Part shown: positions 51,574-61,386 of the stretch, one piece after another
Position numbering within the stretch: position 1 is the first letter of the stretch
Layout: each line of letters starts with the position of its first letter
From: Frigoriflavimonas asaccharolytica
Lineage (GTDB): Bacteria; Bacteroidota; Bacteroidia; Flavobacteriales; Weeksellaceae
Direction: 5' to 3'
Length of the DNA: 64,000 bases
Assembly (NCBI RefSeq): GCF_013294015.1
Contig: NZ_JABSNO010000005.1
Span: 117,646 to 181,645, forward strand
The notes under the pieces: model-generated
What the model saw: only the letters and a program-made list of their open reading frames with translations
What the model was told of the DNA's origin: nothing
The model's database searches: none
Made by a program: the position numbers and the translations under genes

Positions 51574-53244
51574 ATGTGCGGAATCGTTTGTCTTTTAGAC
51601 GCTAAACAAAATACAGAAAACCTAAGGTCTCAAGTTTTAGAAATGTCTAAAAAAGTAAGGCATCGCGGACCAGATTGGAGTGGTATTTTTCAAAATGAAA
51701 AAGTAATTTTTTCCCATGAAAGATTGGCAATTGTAGATCCTACTTCTGGCAAACAACCATTATTTACAAAAGATGGCAAAATAGTTTTAGCCGTAAATGG
51801 AGAAATTTATAACCACAAAGAATTGCGAGGCGAGTTTCCAGATTACGAATTTTTGACAGAATCTGACTGTGAAGTCATTCTAGCATTGTACCAAAGAGAT
51901 GGCAAAGATTTTCTTGATAAATTAAACGGAATTTTTGCATTTTCTTTGTATGATATAGAGAAAGATATATTTTTAATCGGTAGAGATCATATGGGCATTT
52001 GCCCATTATATCAAGGTTGGGACAAGAATGGAAATTATTTTGTAGCATCAGAATTAAAAGCTCTAGAAGGAATTTGCAAAACAATTGAAACATTTTTGCC
52101 CGGACATTTTCTCTATAGCGAAGATGGTTTTGAATTGCAACAATGGTACAAAAAAGATTGGGAAGAATTCGCAAACGTAAAAGATAATGTCACAGATATT
52201 TCTGCAATTAGAAAATCTTTGGAAGATGCTGTACATCGTCAATTGATGAGCGATGTTCCTTACGGTGTATTGCTTTCAGGTGGTTTAGATTCTTCCATAA
52301 TAGCTGCAGTTACGGCAAAATATGCCAGAAATAGAATAGAAAGTGGCGATACACAAGAAGCTTGGTATCCACGTTTGCACAGTTTTGCAGTAGGTTTGGA
52401 AGGTTCACCAGATTTGGTAGCAGCACAAAAAGCGGCAGATCATATTGGTTCTGTGCATCATCAGGTACATTTCACGGTTCAAGAAGGTTTGGATGCGGTG
52501 AAAGATGTAATTTACTATCTAGAAACTTATGATGTTACAACAATCCGAGCATCTACACCGATGTACTTATTGGCAAGAGTCATCAAATCTATGGGAATAA
52601 AAATGGTGCTTTCTGGCGAAGGTGCAGACGAACTTTTTGGCGGCTATTTATATTTTCACAAAGCACCAAATGCCCAAGCTTTTCACGAAGAAACCGTAAG
52701 AAAATTGGGCAAATTACATTTATATGATTGCTTAAGAGCCAATAAATCTTTGATGTCTTGGGGAATTGAAGGCAGGGTTCCATTTTTGGATAAAGAATTT
52801 ATGGATGTTGCCATGAATGTAAATCCAAAAGATAAACTGATCAACAAAGCTGAAGGTAGGATGGAAAAATGGATTTTGAGAAAAGCTTTTGAAGATCTTT
52901 TACCAGAATCTATTGCTTGGCGACAAAAAGAACAATTTTCAGATGGTGTCGGCTATTCTTGGATAGACTCTCTAAAAGAAGTTGCCGAAAATGAAGTTAC
53001 AGATGAAATGTTTGCCAATGCAAAATTCCGTTTTCCTTTAAATACGCCACAAAACAAAGAAGAATACAGATACAGAACCATATTTGAAGAGCATTTCCCT
53101 AGCGAAACTGCTGCAGCAACAGTGCCTTCTGTTCCATCTGTAGCTTGTTCTACACCAATTGCCTTGGAATGGGATGAAGCTTTCAAAAACGCAAACGACC
53201 CAAGCGGAAGAGCTGTGAAAAACGTGCACGACGATAGTTATTAA
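51574..53244 (+). CDS. asnB: Asparagine synthase B (glutamine-hydrolysing)
   Basis: 556 residues, the normal length. Cys2 (MCGIVCLLD) is the glutaminase nucleophile of the N-terminal Ntn domain; the synthetase domain has the PP-loop YGVLLSGGLDSSIIAA (about 227-242) and SGEGADELFGGYLYFH. EGRVPFLDKEFM, further on, holds substrate contacts. It makes asparagine from aspartate, glutamine and ATP. It stands alone with its own promoter box. Confidence 0.97.
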   Translation: MCGIVCLLDAKQNTENLRSQVLEMSKKVRHRGPDWSGIFQNEKVIFSHERLAIVDPTSGKQPLFTKDGKIVLAVNGEIYNHKELRGEFPDYEFLTESDCEVILALYQRDGKDFLDKLNGIFAFSLYDIEKDIFLIGRDHMGICPLYQGWDKNGNYFVASELKALEGICKTIETFLPGHFLYSEDGFELQQWYKKDWEEFANVKDNVTDISAIRKSLEDAVHRQLMSDVPYGVLLSGGLDSSIIAAVTAKYARNRIESGDTQEAWYPRLHSFAVGLEGSPDLVAAQKAADHIGSVHHQVHFTVQEGLDAVKDVIYYLETYDVTTIRASTPMYLLARVIKSMGIKMVLSGEGADELFGGYLYFHKAPNAQAFHEETVRKLGKLHLYDCLRANKSLMSWGIEGRVPFLDKEFMDVAMNVNPKDKLINKAEGRMEKWILRKAFEDLLPESIAWRQKEQFSDGVGYSWIDSLKEVAENEVTDEMFANAKFRFPLNTPQNKEEYRYRTIFEEHFPSETAAATVPSVPSVACSTPIALEWDEAFKNANDPSGRAVKNVHDDSY

Positions 53245-53372
53245 TAATTAATTATTTGCCTTATTTTCTTTGGAACATTATTTGTGTAAATTACTTTAGA
53301 ATTAATTTTAATTAAATTATTATTTAATCTTTAAAATAATTATATTTGAACAACCTAGAATTTAAAAAAATT

Positions 53373-54197
53373 ATGATGAATAAAATACTACTTTTTGCTT
53401 TTGCATTTATTTTCAGTTTTGGTTCTGCACAGAAGAACAAATTTGAAGATGTAATGAATTCCAAAAAATTGGCTTATGCCTTCAAAGATTTAAAAGATAA
53501 GGATAAAGAAGACTTCTATCAACAATATTTCTGGTTGATAAAATCTGAGGAACTTAAAAAATATCCGCATATAGAAGGAATTAGGCCTCAAGTTTTATAT
53601 AATTTCATTCGAGAAATTAATCCTCAAGCTCCTACAAAAGAATTATCTGAAGAAGATAAAAAAATAAGAGAAGATACAGAGCATTCTCTAAATCAATATT
53701 TTTCTAAAAGAGATTTTGAAAATCCTGTGATGATATATAACCTAGAAAGTTATGTAGATCCTAGTGGTAGAAAATATTTCACAGAAGTAAACCCAGAGCG
53801 TGTTGCAGAACTTTTGCCAAAGAAACTCTACACTTTTACCTCTAGAAATAAGAAAGAAAACAAGCAGAAAACATATTATCTATATATAGATCAGAAAAAA
53901 AACGACTATGAGATGATTGAGTTGATTCCTTCTGAGAAAAACAAAAAGTTCTACGAAGCTTTAAAATTAAATATGGGCGATTATAAATTCCCAAATTTTG
54001 TACCTACTGTAGAGCCAGGAGATAGAAAGGATGAGGATGATAGAAATTTTTATTACATCACACCTTTTCAAGTAGGAAACGATAATATTATGTACCGCAC
54101 CAAAAATTTTGAAGATTATGAATTGGTGAAAGTGAAAAAAGAAGGTGCAGCTTGGGTTGATCTTCGTAAGAGTGAAAAATCTAAAAAGAATAAATAG
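53373..54197 (+). CDS. Secreted charged protein of unknown function
   Basis: About 274 residues. The ATG at 53373 (MMNKILLFAFAFIFSFGSAQ) gives a clean signal peptide; a TTG nine codons earlier is in frame but less likely. The mature protein is rich in Lys, Glu and aromatics and ends in a basic tail (RKSEKSKKNK). No conserved domain was recognised. It has a strong terminator and sits between asnB and a TMEM175-like gene. Confidence 0.7.
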   Translation: MMNKILLFAFAFIFSFGSAQKNKFEDVMNSKKLAYAFKDLKDKDKEDFYQQYFWLIKSEELKKYPHIEGIRPQVLYNFIREINPQAPTKELSEEDKKIREDTEHSLNQYFSKRDFENPVMIYNLESYVDPSGRKYFTEVNPERVAELLPKKLYTFTSRNKKENKQKTYYLYIDQKKNDYEMIELIPSEKNKKFYEALKLNMGDYKFPNFVPTVEPGDRKDEDDRNFYYITPFQVGNDNIMYRTKNFEDYELVKVKKEGAAWVDLRKSEKSKKNK

Positions 54198-54215
54198 TAA
54201 TTTTTAGCTTAAAAA

Positions 54216-54251
54216 AAAATCAGATTGTATTACCCAATCTGATTTTTTTTT
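54216..54251 (+). terminator. Terminator after the secreted protein gene
   Basis: Perfect 12-bp arms AAAATCAGATTG (54216-54227) and CAATCTGATTTT (54235-54246) with a seven-base loop, followed by a further run of T. Confidence 0.95.
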
Positions 54252-54282
54252 ATTTATTTCGCAAAATTAAATGAGATAAAAG

Positions 54283-54855
54283 ATGAAAACCAATAGATTA
54301 GAAGCATTCAGTGATGGAGTTCTTGCAATCATCATCACCATTATGGTTTTAGAATTTAAAGTACCAGAAGAAGGTACGTTTGAAGCTTTAAAACCCTTGA
54401 TTCCCAAAATAATTGCCTACGTTATTAGTTTTATTTATGTAGGAATTTATTGGAACAATCATCACCACATCTTCCAAATTATAGAAAAAGTGAATGGCAA
54501 AATTCTTTGGGCAAACCTTACTTTACTATTCTTTTTGTCCTTAATTCCATTTACTTCCGCTTGGATGGGTGAAAATCATTTCGAAAAAAATCCCGTCGCT
54601 GTTTATGGTTTTGTATTATTTGGCTGTGCAGTATCTTTTAATATCCTGCAAAACGTTGCCATCAACAGTGAAGGTCCAGATTCATTAATAGCCAATGCTT
54701 TACGGCAAAAGACTAAAGAATATTTTTCTACCGCAGCTTATTTAGTCGGTATCATTATATCCTTTTTTTCGCCTTTTGTATCCTTGCTTTTGTACTTTAT
54801 AGTTGCTTTACTTTGGCTAATACCAGACCGAAGAGTAGAAAAAACTTTGGATTAG
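54283..54855 (+). CDS. TMEM175-type potassium channel-like protein
   Basis: 190 residues with six hydrophobic segments. The first is the family signature RLEAFSDGVLAIIITIMVLEFKVP (the FSD motif lines the pore in bacterial TMEM175). TM2 to TM3 include YVGIYWNNHHHIFQ and ILWANLTLLFFLSLIPF. Bacterial members are tetrameric cation channels with potassium selectivity. The gene stands alone. Confidence 0.88.
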   Translation: MKTNRLEAFSDGVLAIIITIMVLEFKVPEEGTFEALKPLIPKIIAYVISFIYVGIYWNNHHHIFQIIEKVNGKILWANLTLLFFLSLIPFTSAWMGENHFEKNPVAVYGFVLFGCAVSFNILQNVAINSEGPDSLIANALRQKTKEYFSTAAYLVGIIISFFSPFVSLLLYFIVALLWLIPDRRVEKTLD

Positions 54856-55045
54856 ATTTTCTTTAAATTGAATATCTTGCTTAGCTATTTTGCAGTAGAT
54901 CAGACTTTTTGCAGAAAATAAACCCTTGATTAAGGAAATTTTGAAAACCAATAGTAAACCAATATTTCAAAGTGATAGTCAATTTATCTATAGAAATACA
55001 TTGAATAGATGGTTATAGGAGATTCTATTAAAAGATAAAAAAAAC

Positions 55046-55053
55046 TATATTTG
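55046..55053 (+). promoter_or_regulatory. -7 box of the sodium:solute symporter gene
   Basis: TATATTTG followed by C fits TAnnTTTG, 19 bases before the ATG at 55073. Confidence 0.55.
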
Positions 55054-55072
55054 CTCATAAAATTTTCAAAAT

Positions 55073-56650
55073 ATGAGCACACCAACATTACTGCTACTTT
55101 TCGTTTTTGTTTATTTCGTGGGACTTTTGGTTATCTCCTATTTCACCAGTAGAAATGCAGACAATCAATCTTTCTTCATAGGAAATCGTAAAAGTAAATG
55201 GTGGCTTGTTGCATTCGGGATGATAGGAACTTCCCTTTCCGGTGTCACCTTTATTTCTGTACCAGGAACGGTGGGCAAAACAACGGAAGGTGCATATGCA
55301 TTTGGCGGTTTTGAATATTACATGCTGGTTATCGGCTTTTTCATCGGCTATTTTATTGTAGCATTCGTTCTGCTCCCACTCTATTACAAGATGAATTTAA
55401 CGTCTATTTACACCTATCTTGGCAAAAGATTTAATGTAGAAGCGCATAAAATTGGGTCTATATTTTTCATCATTTCACGTTCCATTGGTGCAACAGCGCG
55501 TCTGTTTTTGGTGGTGAATGTTTTGCAAATTTTCTTGCTTTCAGATTTGGGCATACCATTTTGGGCTACAGCAGCAGTTATTTTAATTATGGTTTTGCTC
55601 TACACTTTCGAAGGAGGTGTGAAAACCATTGTAATTACGGATACTTTGCAAACGTCATTCATGATTTTAAGTTTGGTAGGTTGCATCGTTTATATTTTAT
55701 CCAATTTAAATCTCTCGGCTGGAGAAGCGTACACCGTTTTGGCTTCCAAAGATTATACCCATATTGTAAACACAGATTTTCAGTCAAAAACTTTTTTCTT
55801 AAAAACCATTCTTGGCGGAATGTTCATCACGATTGCTATGACGGGACTAGACCAAGAAATGATGCAAAAAAATATTTCTGTAGATAATCTTCACAATTCC
55901 AAGAAAAATATGCTTACGTTCGCAGGAACTTTGCTTTTGGTCAATTTTGCATTTCTCTTTTTAGGCGGCCTACTCTATCTATTTGCACAAAGCAATGGCG
56001 CAGAATATGGGCAAATTGTAGATGTGGTAACAGGAAAAGCAAGCAATGTATTTGGTTTCAAAGATGCTGCAACGGGGAGCATCACCAATATTATGGGCGA
56101 CGATTTGTTTCCCGCGCTTTCACTTTCACCATTGGAATATTTCCCAATATTTATTGCCGTAATATTTATAATAGGCTTAATTTCTGCTCTATTTCCGTCC
56201 GCAGATGGCGCGCTTACTGCTGTTACGAGTTCCTATTGTGTAGATTTATTAAATTTAAACGAAGATGAAACACGCACAGAAAAGCAAAAAAAATCTCTGC
56301 GAATGAAAATTCACCTTATTTTCACAGTGGTTTTCTTTGTTTTAATAATGATATTTAAAGCAATTAATGAGAAATCTATCGTCTATTTGATAATGGAAGT
56401 TGCCGGCTACACTTACGGTCCACTTTTAGGCTTATTTGCATTCGGAATATTAACCAAATACAAGATCAATATAAAATACGGAATCTTGGCAGTTACGCTT
56501 CTAGCACCAATTCTCACCTACTTAATCAATTATTTTGTAAGCAACTACTCTAGCTACAAAATCGGTGTAGAATTAATCATTATTGATGGTTTGCTTACAT
56601 TCATCGGTTTGTGGTTAATAAGAGAGAAGAACAAATATAAGATTGGATAG
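55073..56650 (+). CDS. Sodium:solute symporter (SSS family)
   Basis: 525 residues with about 13 hydrophobic helices. The ADNQSFFIGNRKSKWWLVAFGMIGTSLSGVTFISVPG region (TM1-2) and ARLFLVVNVLQIFLL match SSS members, as does the FPSADGALTAVTSSYCVDLL (about 375) sodium-site helix. The substrate (sugar, sialic acid, amino acid) cannot be read. An unrelated GIY-YIG gene begins 21 bases after it in the same direction. Confidence 0.92.
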   Translation: MSTPTLLLLFVFVYFVGLLVISYFTSRNADNQSFFIGNRKSKWWLVAFGMIGTSLSGVTFISVPGTVGKTTEGAYAFGGFEYYMLVIGFFIGYFIVAFVLLPLYYKMNLTSIYTYLGKRFNVEAHKIGSIFFIISRSIGATARLFLVVNVLQIFLLSDLGIPFWATAAVILIMVLLYTFEGGVKTIVITDTLQTSFMILSLVGCIVYILSNLNLSAGEAYTVLASKDYTHIVNTDFQSKTFFLKTILGGMFITIAMTGLDQEMMQKNISVDNLHNSKKNMLTFAGTLLLVNFAFLFLGGLLYLFAQSNGAEYGQIVDVVTGKASNVFGFKDAATGSITNIMGDDLFPALSLSPLEYFPIFIAVIFIIGLISALFPSADGALTAVTSSYCVDLLNLNEDETRTEKQKKSLRMKIHLIFTVVFFVLIMIFKAINEKSIVYLIMEVAGYTYGPLLGLFAFGILTKYKINIKYGILAVTLLAPILTYLINYFVSNYSSYKIGVELIIIDGLLTFIGLWLIREKNKYKIG

Positions 56651-56671
56651 GCAATAAATAAAAATAAAAAA

Positions 56672-57511
56672 ATGGCATTTGGCAAGACTATAAAAATATT
56701 TCTAATTGATGGCGATCCTAACGGAAGGATGTCTTGCGAACTTTCTAATTGGACAGGAAAAGCTTATAAAATTCCTCGGATAAAAATTAAAGATTGTACT
56801 GATAGATTAGATTTAAATACAACTGGTATATATTTATTGTTTGGAAAAAACGAAGATAATGATGATTTAGTTTATATTGGTGAAGCTGAAAACGTTTTAA
56901 CAAGATTAAATCAACATTTATCTACCAAAGATTTCTGGAGAGAAACGATTGTTTTTTTTAGTAAAGATGAAAATTTAAACAAAGCTCATATTAAATATCT
57001 TGAAAATAGATTGCATAGTCTTGCAACACAAACGAACAGATATAAAATTGAAAATGCTATAATCCCAACACAATCTTCGATTTCCGAATCTGACAGAGCA
57101 GAAATGGAAGAATTTATTGACAATATAAAATTATTGGTAAACTCACTTGGACACAAAGTTTTTGAAGAAAAAAGAGAAACATCAATTTTAGAAAAACCAA
57201 AAGAATTACTTTTCATCAACGGAGCACGGGGAAGCAATGCTACAGCAGAACAAACTTCTGAAGGGTTTTTAGTTTTGAAAGGTTCCATAATATCTAATTC
57301 TGTTACGCCATCTACTTCACAATCCTTAATTAATCTAAGAGAAAAATTAATTCAAAGGAAAATTGTTGAAACTTTTGAATTTAAAGAAGATTATATTTTC
57401 TCAAGTCCATCTACGGCAGCTGCAATTGTCTTGGGAAGAAGTGCGAATGGACTTACAGAATGGAAAACTGGTGATGGTAAAATTTTAAAGAGTTTAGAAA
57501 GCAACATTTAA
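56672..57511 (+). CDS. GIY-YIG nuclease-like protein with DUF4357
   Basis: 279 residues. A GIY-YIG-like nuclease domain at about 48-120 has TGIYLLFG (GIY, 52-54) and VYIGEAENVLTRLNQH (YIG, 68-70, with Arg78) and Glu111 in YLENRL as the metal ligand. A helical middle follows, and the C-terminal DUF4357 is at about 225-275 (LREKLIQRKIVETF ... SPSTAAAIVLGRSANGLTEWK). The pairing is common in accessory genes near restriction or phage-related loci, but the biological role is not known. Confidence 0.85.
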   Translation: MAFGKTIKIFLIDGDPNGRMSCELSNWTGKAYKIPRIKIKDCTDRLDLNTTGIYLLFGKNEDNDDLVYIGEAENVLTRLNQHLSTKDFWRETIVFFSKDENLNKAHIKYLENRLHSLATQTNRYKIENAIIPTQSSISESDRAEMEEFIDNIKLLVNSLGHKVFEEKRETSILEKPKELLFINGARGSNATAEQTSEGFLVLKGSIISNSVTPSTSQSLINLREKLIQRKIVETFEFKEDYIFSSPSTAAAIVLGRSANGLTEWKTGDGKILKSLESNI

Positions 57512-57526
57512 GTTTTTTAATATAAT

Positions 57527-58006
57527 ATGCCCACAATTCACCTTACGACATCCATTAAAGCAGCAAAAGAAATTGTTTTTGATCTTTCTCGTAGTGTAGA
57601 TTTACATCTCCTTTCCACACAAAAAACCAACGAAAAAGCCATAGCCGGAAAAACAGCTGGTCTATTGGAATTGAATGATACCGTCACTTGGCGCGCAAAA
57701 CATCTTGGATTTTACCAAAATCTAAGCACAAAGATTACAGCATTTGATTCTCCAAATTATTTTGCAGACGAAATGCTGAAAGGCGCTTTCAAAGGTTTCA
57801 AACACGAACATTTTTTTAAAACTTCCGAAAACCTAACCGTAATGTCGGATATCTTTAGCTATCAGTCGCCATTTGGTATTCTGGGAAAATTGGTAGATTT
57901 ATTATTCCTGAAAAAGTACATGACGAGATTTCTACTAGAAAGAAACCTCATGATCAAAAGTTGTGCAGAAAATGGAAATTGGAAGCAAATCTTGCATTCA
58001 AAATAA
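57527..58006 (+). CDS. SRPBCC-family protein
   Basis: 159 residues with the START-like SRPBCC (Bet v 1) pattern: IHLTTSIKAAKEIVFDLSRSVDLHLLST at the start, then a beta-sheet region and a closing helix region (ILGKLVDLLFLKKYMTRFLLERNLMIKSC). It binds hydrophobic ligands in relatives; the ligand is unknown. It follows the GIY-YIG gene by 15 bases on the same strand. Confidence 0.82.
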   Translation: MPTIHLTTSIKAAKEIVFDLSRSVDLHLLSTQKTNEKAIAGKTAGLLELNDTVTWRAKHLGFYQNLSTKITAFDSPNYFADEMLKGAFKGFKHEHFFKTSENLTVMSDIFSYQSPFGILGKLVDLLFLKKYMTRFLLERNLMIKSCAENGNWKQILHSK

Positions 58007-58089
58007 TTATTTTCAACAAAAAAAGCCTCCGTTTTCATTTCATAAACCCATCAAAAATTTGTAATTTCGCGAGCAAATAAATCTTACCT

Positions 58090-58941
58090 ATGAGTAAAAC
58101 GATCGAAGAATTAAAATCCCTTTCAACGCAAGTGAGAAGAGATATTTTAAGAATGGTGAATGCCGTAAATTCCGGACATCCTGGCGGAAGTTTAGGTTGC
58201 ACAGAGTATTTTGCAGCATTGTATGGCAAAGTGATGAATTATCAATTGCCCTTCACAATGGAAGGCAAAAATGAAGATTTATTCTTCCTTTCCAATGGGC
58301 ATATCTCCCCTGTTTTCTACTCTATCCTAGCGAGATTTGGCTTTTTTGAGGTATCCGAATTGGCTACCTTCAGAAAATTAGGAACCAGACTGCAAGGGCA
58401 TCCAACCACGCACGATCATTTACCTGGAGTTCGCATTGCATCAGGTTCGCTTGGGCAAGGTCTTTCTGTAGCTATTGGAGCTGCTGTTGCCAAAAAAATG
58501 GACAAAGATGATAGTTTGGTATACGTGCTACAAGGTGATGGCGAATTGCAAGAAGGTCAAAACTGGGAAGCATTTATGTTTGCAGCTGCAAAAAAAGTAG
58601 ATAATATCATCACCACCATAGACTACAACGGTCGCCAAATAGATGGAGATACAGAAGATGTATTGGATCTTGGAAACCTACACGCAAAACTAGAAGCATT
58701 TGGTTGGGTGGTATTAGAAGAAAAAAATGGAAACGATCTAGAAGCCGTAATTGCAATACTAGAACGTGCAAAAACGGAAACCGGCAAAGGAAAACCAGTC
58801 GCAATTATGTTGCATACAGAAATGGGATTTGGTGTAGATTATATGATGGGATCTCATGCATGGCACGGCAAAGCGCCAAACGCAGAGCAACTAGAAAACG
58901 CATTGGGACAATTGACCCTAGACGAAGTTACAGATTATTAA
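58090..58941 (+). CDS. Transketolase, N-terminal subunit
   Basis: 283 residues carrying the thiamine-diphosphate domain of transketolase: SGHPGGSLGCTEYFAALYG, SNGHISPVFYS, and the TPP motif VLQGDGELQEGQNWEA (GDG...N). It pairs with the separately encoded C-terminal half to move two-carbon units in the pentose phosphate pathway. The split into two genes is usual in this group of bacteria. Confidence 0.95.
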   Translation: MSKTIEELKSLSTQVRRDILRMVNAVNSGHPGGSLGCTEYFAALYGKVMNYQLPFTMEGKNEDLFFLSNGHISPVFYSILARFGFFEVSELATFRKLGTRLQGHPTTHDHLPGVRIASGSLGQGLSVAIGAAVAKKMDKDDSLVYVLQGDGELQEGQNWEAFMFAAAKKVDNIITTIDYNGRQIDGDTEDVLDLGNLHAKLEAFGWVVLEEKNGNDLEAVIAILERAKTETGKGKPVAIMLHTEMGFGVDYMMGSHAWHGKAPNAEQLENALGQLTLDEVTDY

Positions 58942-59021
58942 TATCCCCCAAATTCCCAGAAGGGACTTTTATCAAATCGGATGATGCGTGGAAATACGGA
59001 AAATTCGCAAAAAAATTAAAA

Positions 59022-59969
59022 ATGAAATATAAAGTTTTAGATAATAAAGATACAAGAAGCGGATTCGGTGCTGGTTTGGCAGAATTGGCAGATACTCATC
59101 CAAACGTAGTTGCATTGTGTGCAGATCTTATTGGTTCTTTGAAAATGGAAAAATTCATAGAAAAAGCACCAGAAAGATTTATACAAGTAGGTATTGCAGA
59201 AGCCAACATGATTGGCATTGCAGCAGGACTTACCATCAACGGAAAAATCCCTTTCACGGGTACTTTCGCCAATTTTTCTACGAGCAGAGTGTATGATCAG
59301 ATTCGCCAATCTGTTGCATATTCCAACAAAAATGTGAAAATCTGTGCATCTCATGCAGGATTAACTTTGGGTGAAGATGGCGCAACACACCAAGTATTAG
59401 AAGACATCGGAATGATGAAAATGCTACCTGGAATGACGGTAATCAACACTTGCGATTACAACCAAACCAAAGCAGCAACGCTTGCCATTGCAGATTTTGA
59501 TGGCCCTGTTTATTTGCGTTTTGGTAGACCAGTAGTTCCTGTTTTTATTCCAGAAGATATGCCCTTTGAAATTGGAAAAGGAATTCTTTTGCAAGAAGGA
59601 ACAGACGTAACCATCGTAGCAACCGGACATTTGGTTTGGGAATCTTTGCTTGCCGCAGAAGAACTAGAAAAAGAAGGCATTTCTTGCGAGGTGATCAATA
59701 TCCACACCATCAAACCATTGGACGAAGAAATCATCTTAAAATCTGTGCAAAAAACCGGAAAAATAGTAACTGCAGAAGAGCACAACTACATTGGTGGTTT
59801 GGGAGAATCTGTAGCTGGTATGCTTTCAAGAAAGCACCCAACGAAGCAAGAGTTTGTAGCTGTGAACGATACTTTCGGAGAATCTGCAACACCAGCAGAA
59901 CTGATGAAAAAATACGAAATAGATGCAGAAGCTGTAGTAAAAGCAGTAAAAAGAGTAATCGCAAGATAA
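59022..59969 (+). CDS. Transketolase, C-terminal subunit
   Basis: About 316 residues with the pyrimidine-binding and C-terminal domains: the KDTRSGFGAGLAELA start, QVGIAEANMIGIAAGL, HAGLTLGEDGATHQ (catalytic-loop motif), VYLRFGRPVVPVF, VINIHTIKPLDEE and AEEHNYIGGLGESVA. The reading frame is open from 58704, but the ATG at 59022 (MKYKVLDNKD) after the end of the first half is the real start; the upstream part overlaps the N-terminal gene. Stop-to-start spacing is 80 bases and a terminator follows. Confidence 0.95.
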   Translation: MKYKVLDNKDTRSGFGAGLAELADTHPNVVALCADLIGSLKMEKFIEKAPERFIQVGIAEANMIGIAAGLTINGKIPFTGTFANFSTSRVYDQIRQSVAYSNKNVKICASHAGLTLGEDGATHQVLEDIGMMKMLPGMTVINTCDYNQTKAATLAIADFDGPVYLRFGRPVVPVFIPEDMPFEIGKGILLQEGTDVTIVATGHLVWESLLAAEELEKEGISCEVINIHTIKPLDEEIILKSVQKTGKIVTAEEHNYIGGLGESVAGMLSRKHPTKQEFVAVNDTFGESATPAELMKKYEIDAEAVVKAVKRVIAR

Positions 59970-59991
59970 ACTCTTTTTCTATTACAATATA

Positions 59992-60018
59992 AAACACGCC
60001 TTTTGGGCGTGTTTTTTT
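59992..60018 (+). terminator. Terminator after transketolase
   Basis: AAACACGCC (59992-60000) and GGCGTGTTT (60006-60014) with a five-base loop, followed by T. Confidence 0.92.
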
Positions 60019-60256
60019 GTTTGAATTAAATAATAAGCAGCAGAAAACTACCAATTCTAAAGTGTAACAAAACCCGAATAGCAAACATTTTACCAAAAAA
60101 AATACACAAATCAGCTGCAATTACGGTTTCCCGTAAGGACAGACGGAATTATAATCCTACATTCGCTTAATAATTTAGCGAGAAAAATCATTTGCTTGCT
60201 ATCGTACACTGCATCACAGAACTACTCGCTATATTTTTAAACTAATAAAAACTATT

Positions 60257-61330
60257 ATGGAAGCTGATTTAAAATTAAAACTAGAACAACTGCATCAAAG
60301 AGTAGATTCGTTGAAAGAGCAAATCAATACTGAAGAAGCTACAAAAAATGCTTTTGTAATGCCGTTTATTCAAATTTTAGGATACGATATTTTTAATCCA
60401 ACCGAGGTTATTCCAGAGTATATTTGTGATATAGGAACAAAAAAAGGTGAAAAGATTGATTACGTTATCATGAAGGAAGGCGAACCAATTTTAATTATCG
60501 AATGTAAACATTGGAAGGAGAAAGTGGATGCTCATAATTCCCAACTTCATCGGTACTATCATGTTTCAAAATCAAGATTTGGGGTTTTAACCAACGGACA
60601 TACCTACAATTTTTATGCAGATTTGGAAAAGCCAAATATTATGGATGACAAACCGTTTTTCACTTTAGATTTATCTAATTTGAAAGATAATAGTTTGAAA
60701 ATTCTTGAAAAATTTACCAAAAATGGATATAGTTTAGAAGATATTTTAGATTCTGCCGAAGGCTTAAAATATATCAAAGCTATTAGATCTGAATTTGAAA
60801 AAGAACTCAAAGAACCTTCGGATGAATTTATTAAACTTTTGGTAAATAGGTTTTTTCAAAAACCATTGACTGCGACTAGAATGGTTGCGTTTAAAGAATA
60901 CAGTAAAAAAGCAATTTCCACTTCTATTAATGAATCTATAAACTTCAGGTTAAAAAATGCATTGGACATAAATGATACAATACCAACCAAAGAAAATTCT
61001 CAAATTGCTACTATTGATCAAGATATAGAAGATTCAAAAATTATTACTACAGAAGAAGAAATTGAAGGATCGCAGATTGTAAAAGCGATACTAAGAGAAA
61101 ATTTAATAGCCACAAGAATTGCATTTAGAGATACGCAATCTTATTTTGGAATTTTATTAGATGACAATAATAGAAAACCGCTCTGTAGATTACATTTCAA
61201 TTCAGCTAATAAATACATTGAGCTCTTTAACAATGGAAAAGACAAAGGTGAAAAAAAACCTATCGACTCTTTGGACGATATTTACAATTTCAAAAAAGAA
61301 TTGCTAGACACGCTTAAAAATTATGAATAA
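60257..61330 (+). CDS. Stand-alone HsdR-N-type nuclease-like protein
   Basis: 357 residues. Residues 25-140 match the N-terminal nuclease domain of type I restriction R subunits: EEATKNAFVMPFIQILGYDIFNPTEV, Asp68 (EKIDYVIM), Glu82 and Lys84 (ILIIECKHW) form the PD-(D/E)XK core. No helicase or methylase follows. A middle acidic region leads to a C-terminal domain (about 275-357; AILRENLIATRIAFRDTQSYFGILLDDNNRKPLCRLHFN). A defence role is possible, but the enzyme is unaccompanied. It starts 287 bases after the transketolase gene. Confidence 0.82.
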   Translation: MEADLKLKLEQLHQRVDSLKEQINTEEATKNAFVMPFIQILGYDIFNPTEVIPEYICDIGTKKGEKIDYVIMKEGEPILIIECKHWKEKVDAHNSQLHRYYHVSKSRFGVLTNGHTYNFYADLEKPNIMDDKPFFTLDLSNLKDNSLKILEKFTKNGYSLEDILDSAEGLKYIKAIRSEFEKELKEPSDEFIKLLVNRFFQKPLTATRMVAFKEYSKKAISTSINESINFRLKNALDINDTIPTKENSQIATIDQDIEDSKIITTEEEIEGSQIVKAILRENLIATRIAFRDTQSYFGILLDDNNRKPLCRLHFNSANKYIELFNNGKDKGEKKPIDSLDDIYNFKKELLDTLKNYE

Positions 61331-61386
61331 AAATTTGATAATAACAAGCATAAAATCTTATATTTACAATAGTGTAAGTAACATAA

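Noticed and set aside
58704..59021. N-terminal extension of the second transketolase gene
   Set aside because: This part overlaps the first transketolase gene in another frame and is unlike protein; the ATG at 59022 starts the known N-terminus.
59970..60256. Possible small gene or tRNA in the gap after transketolase
   Set aside because: Only the terminator and AT-rich sequence were seen; no cloverleaf pattern or open frame with a start was found.
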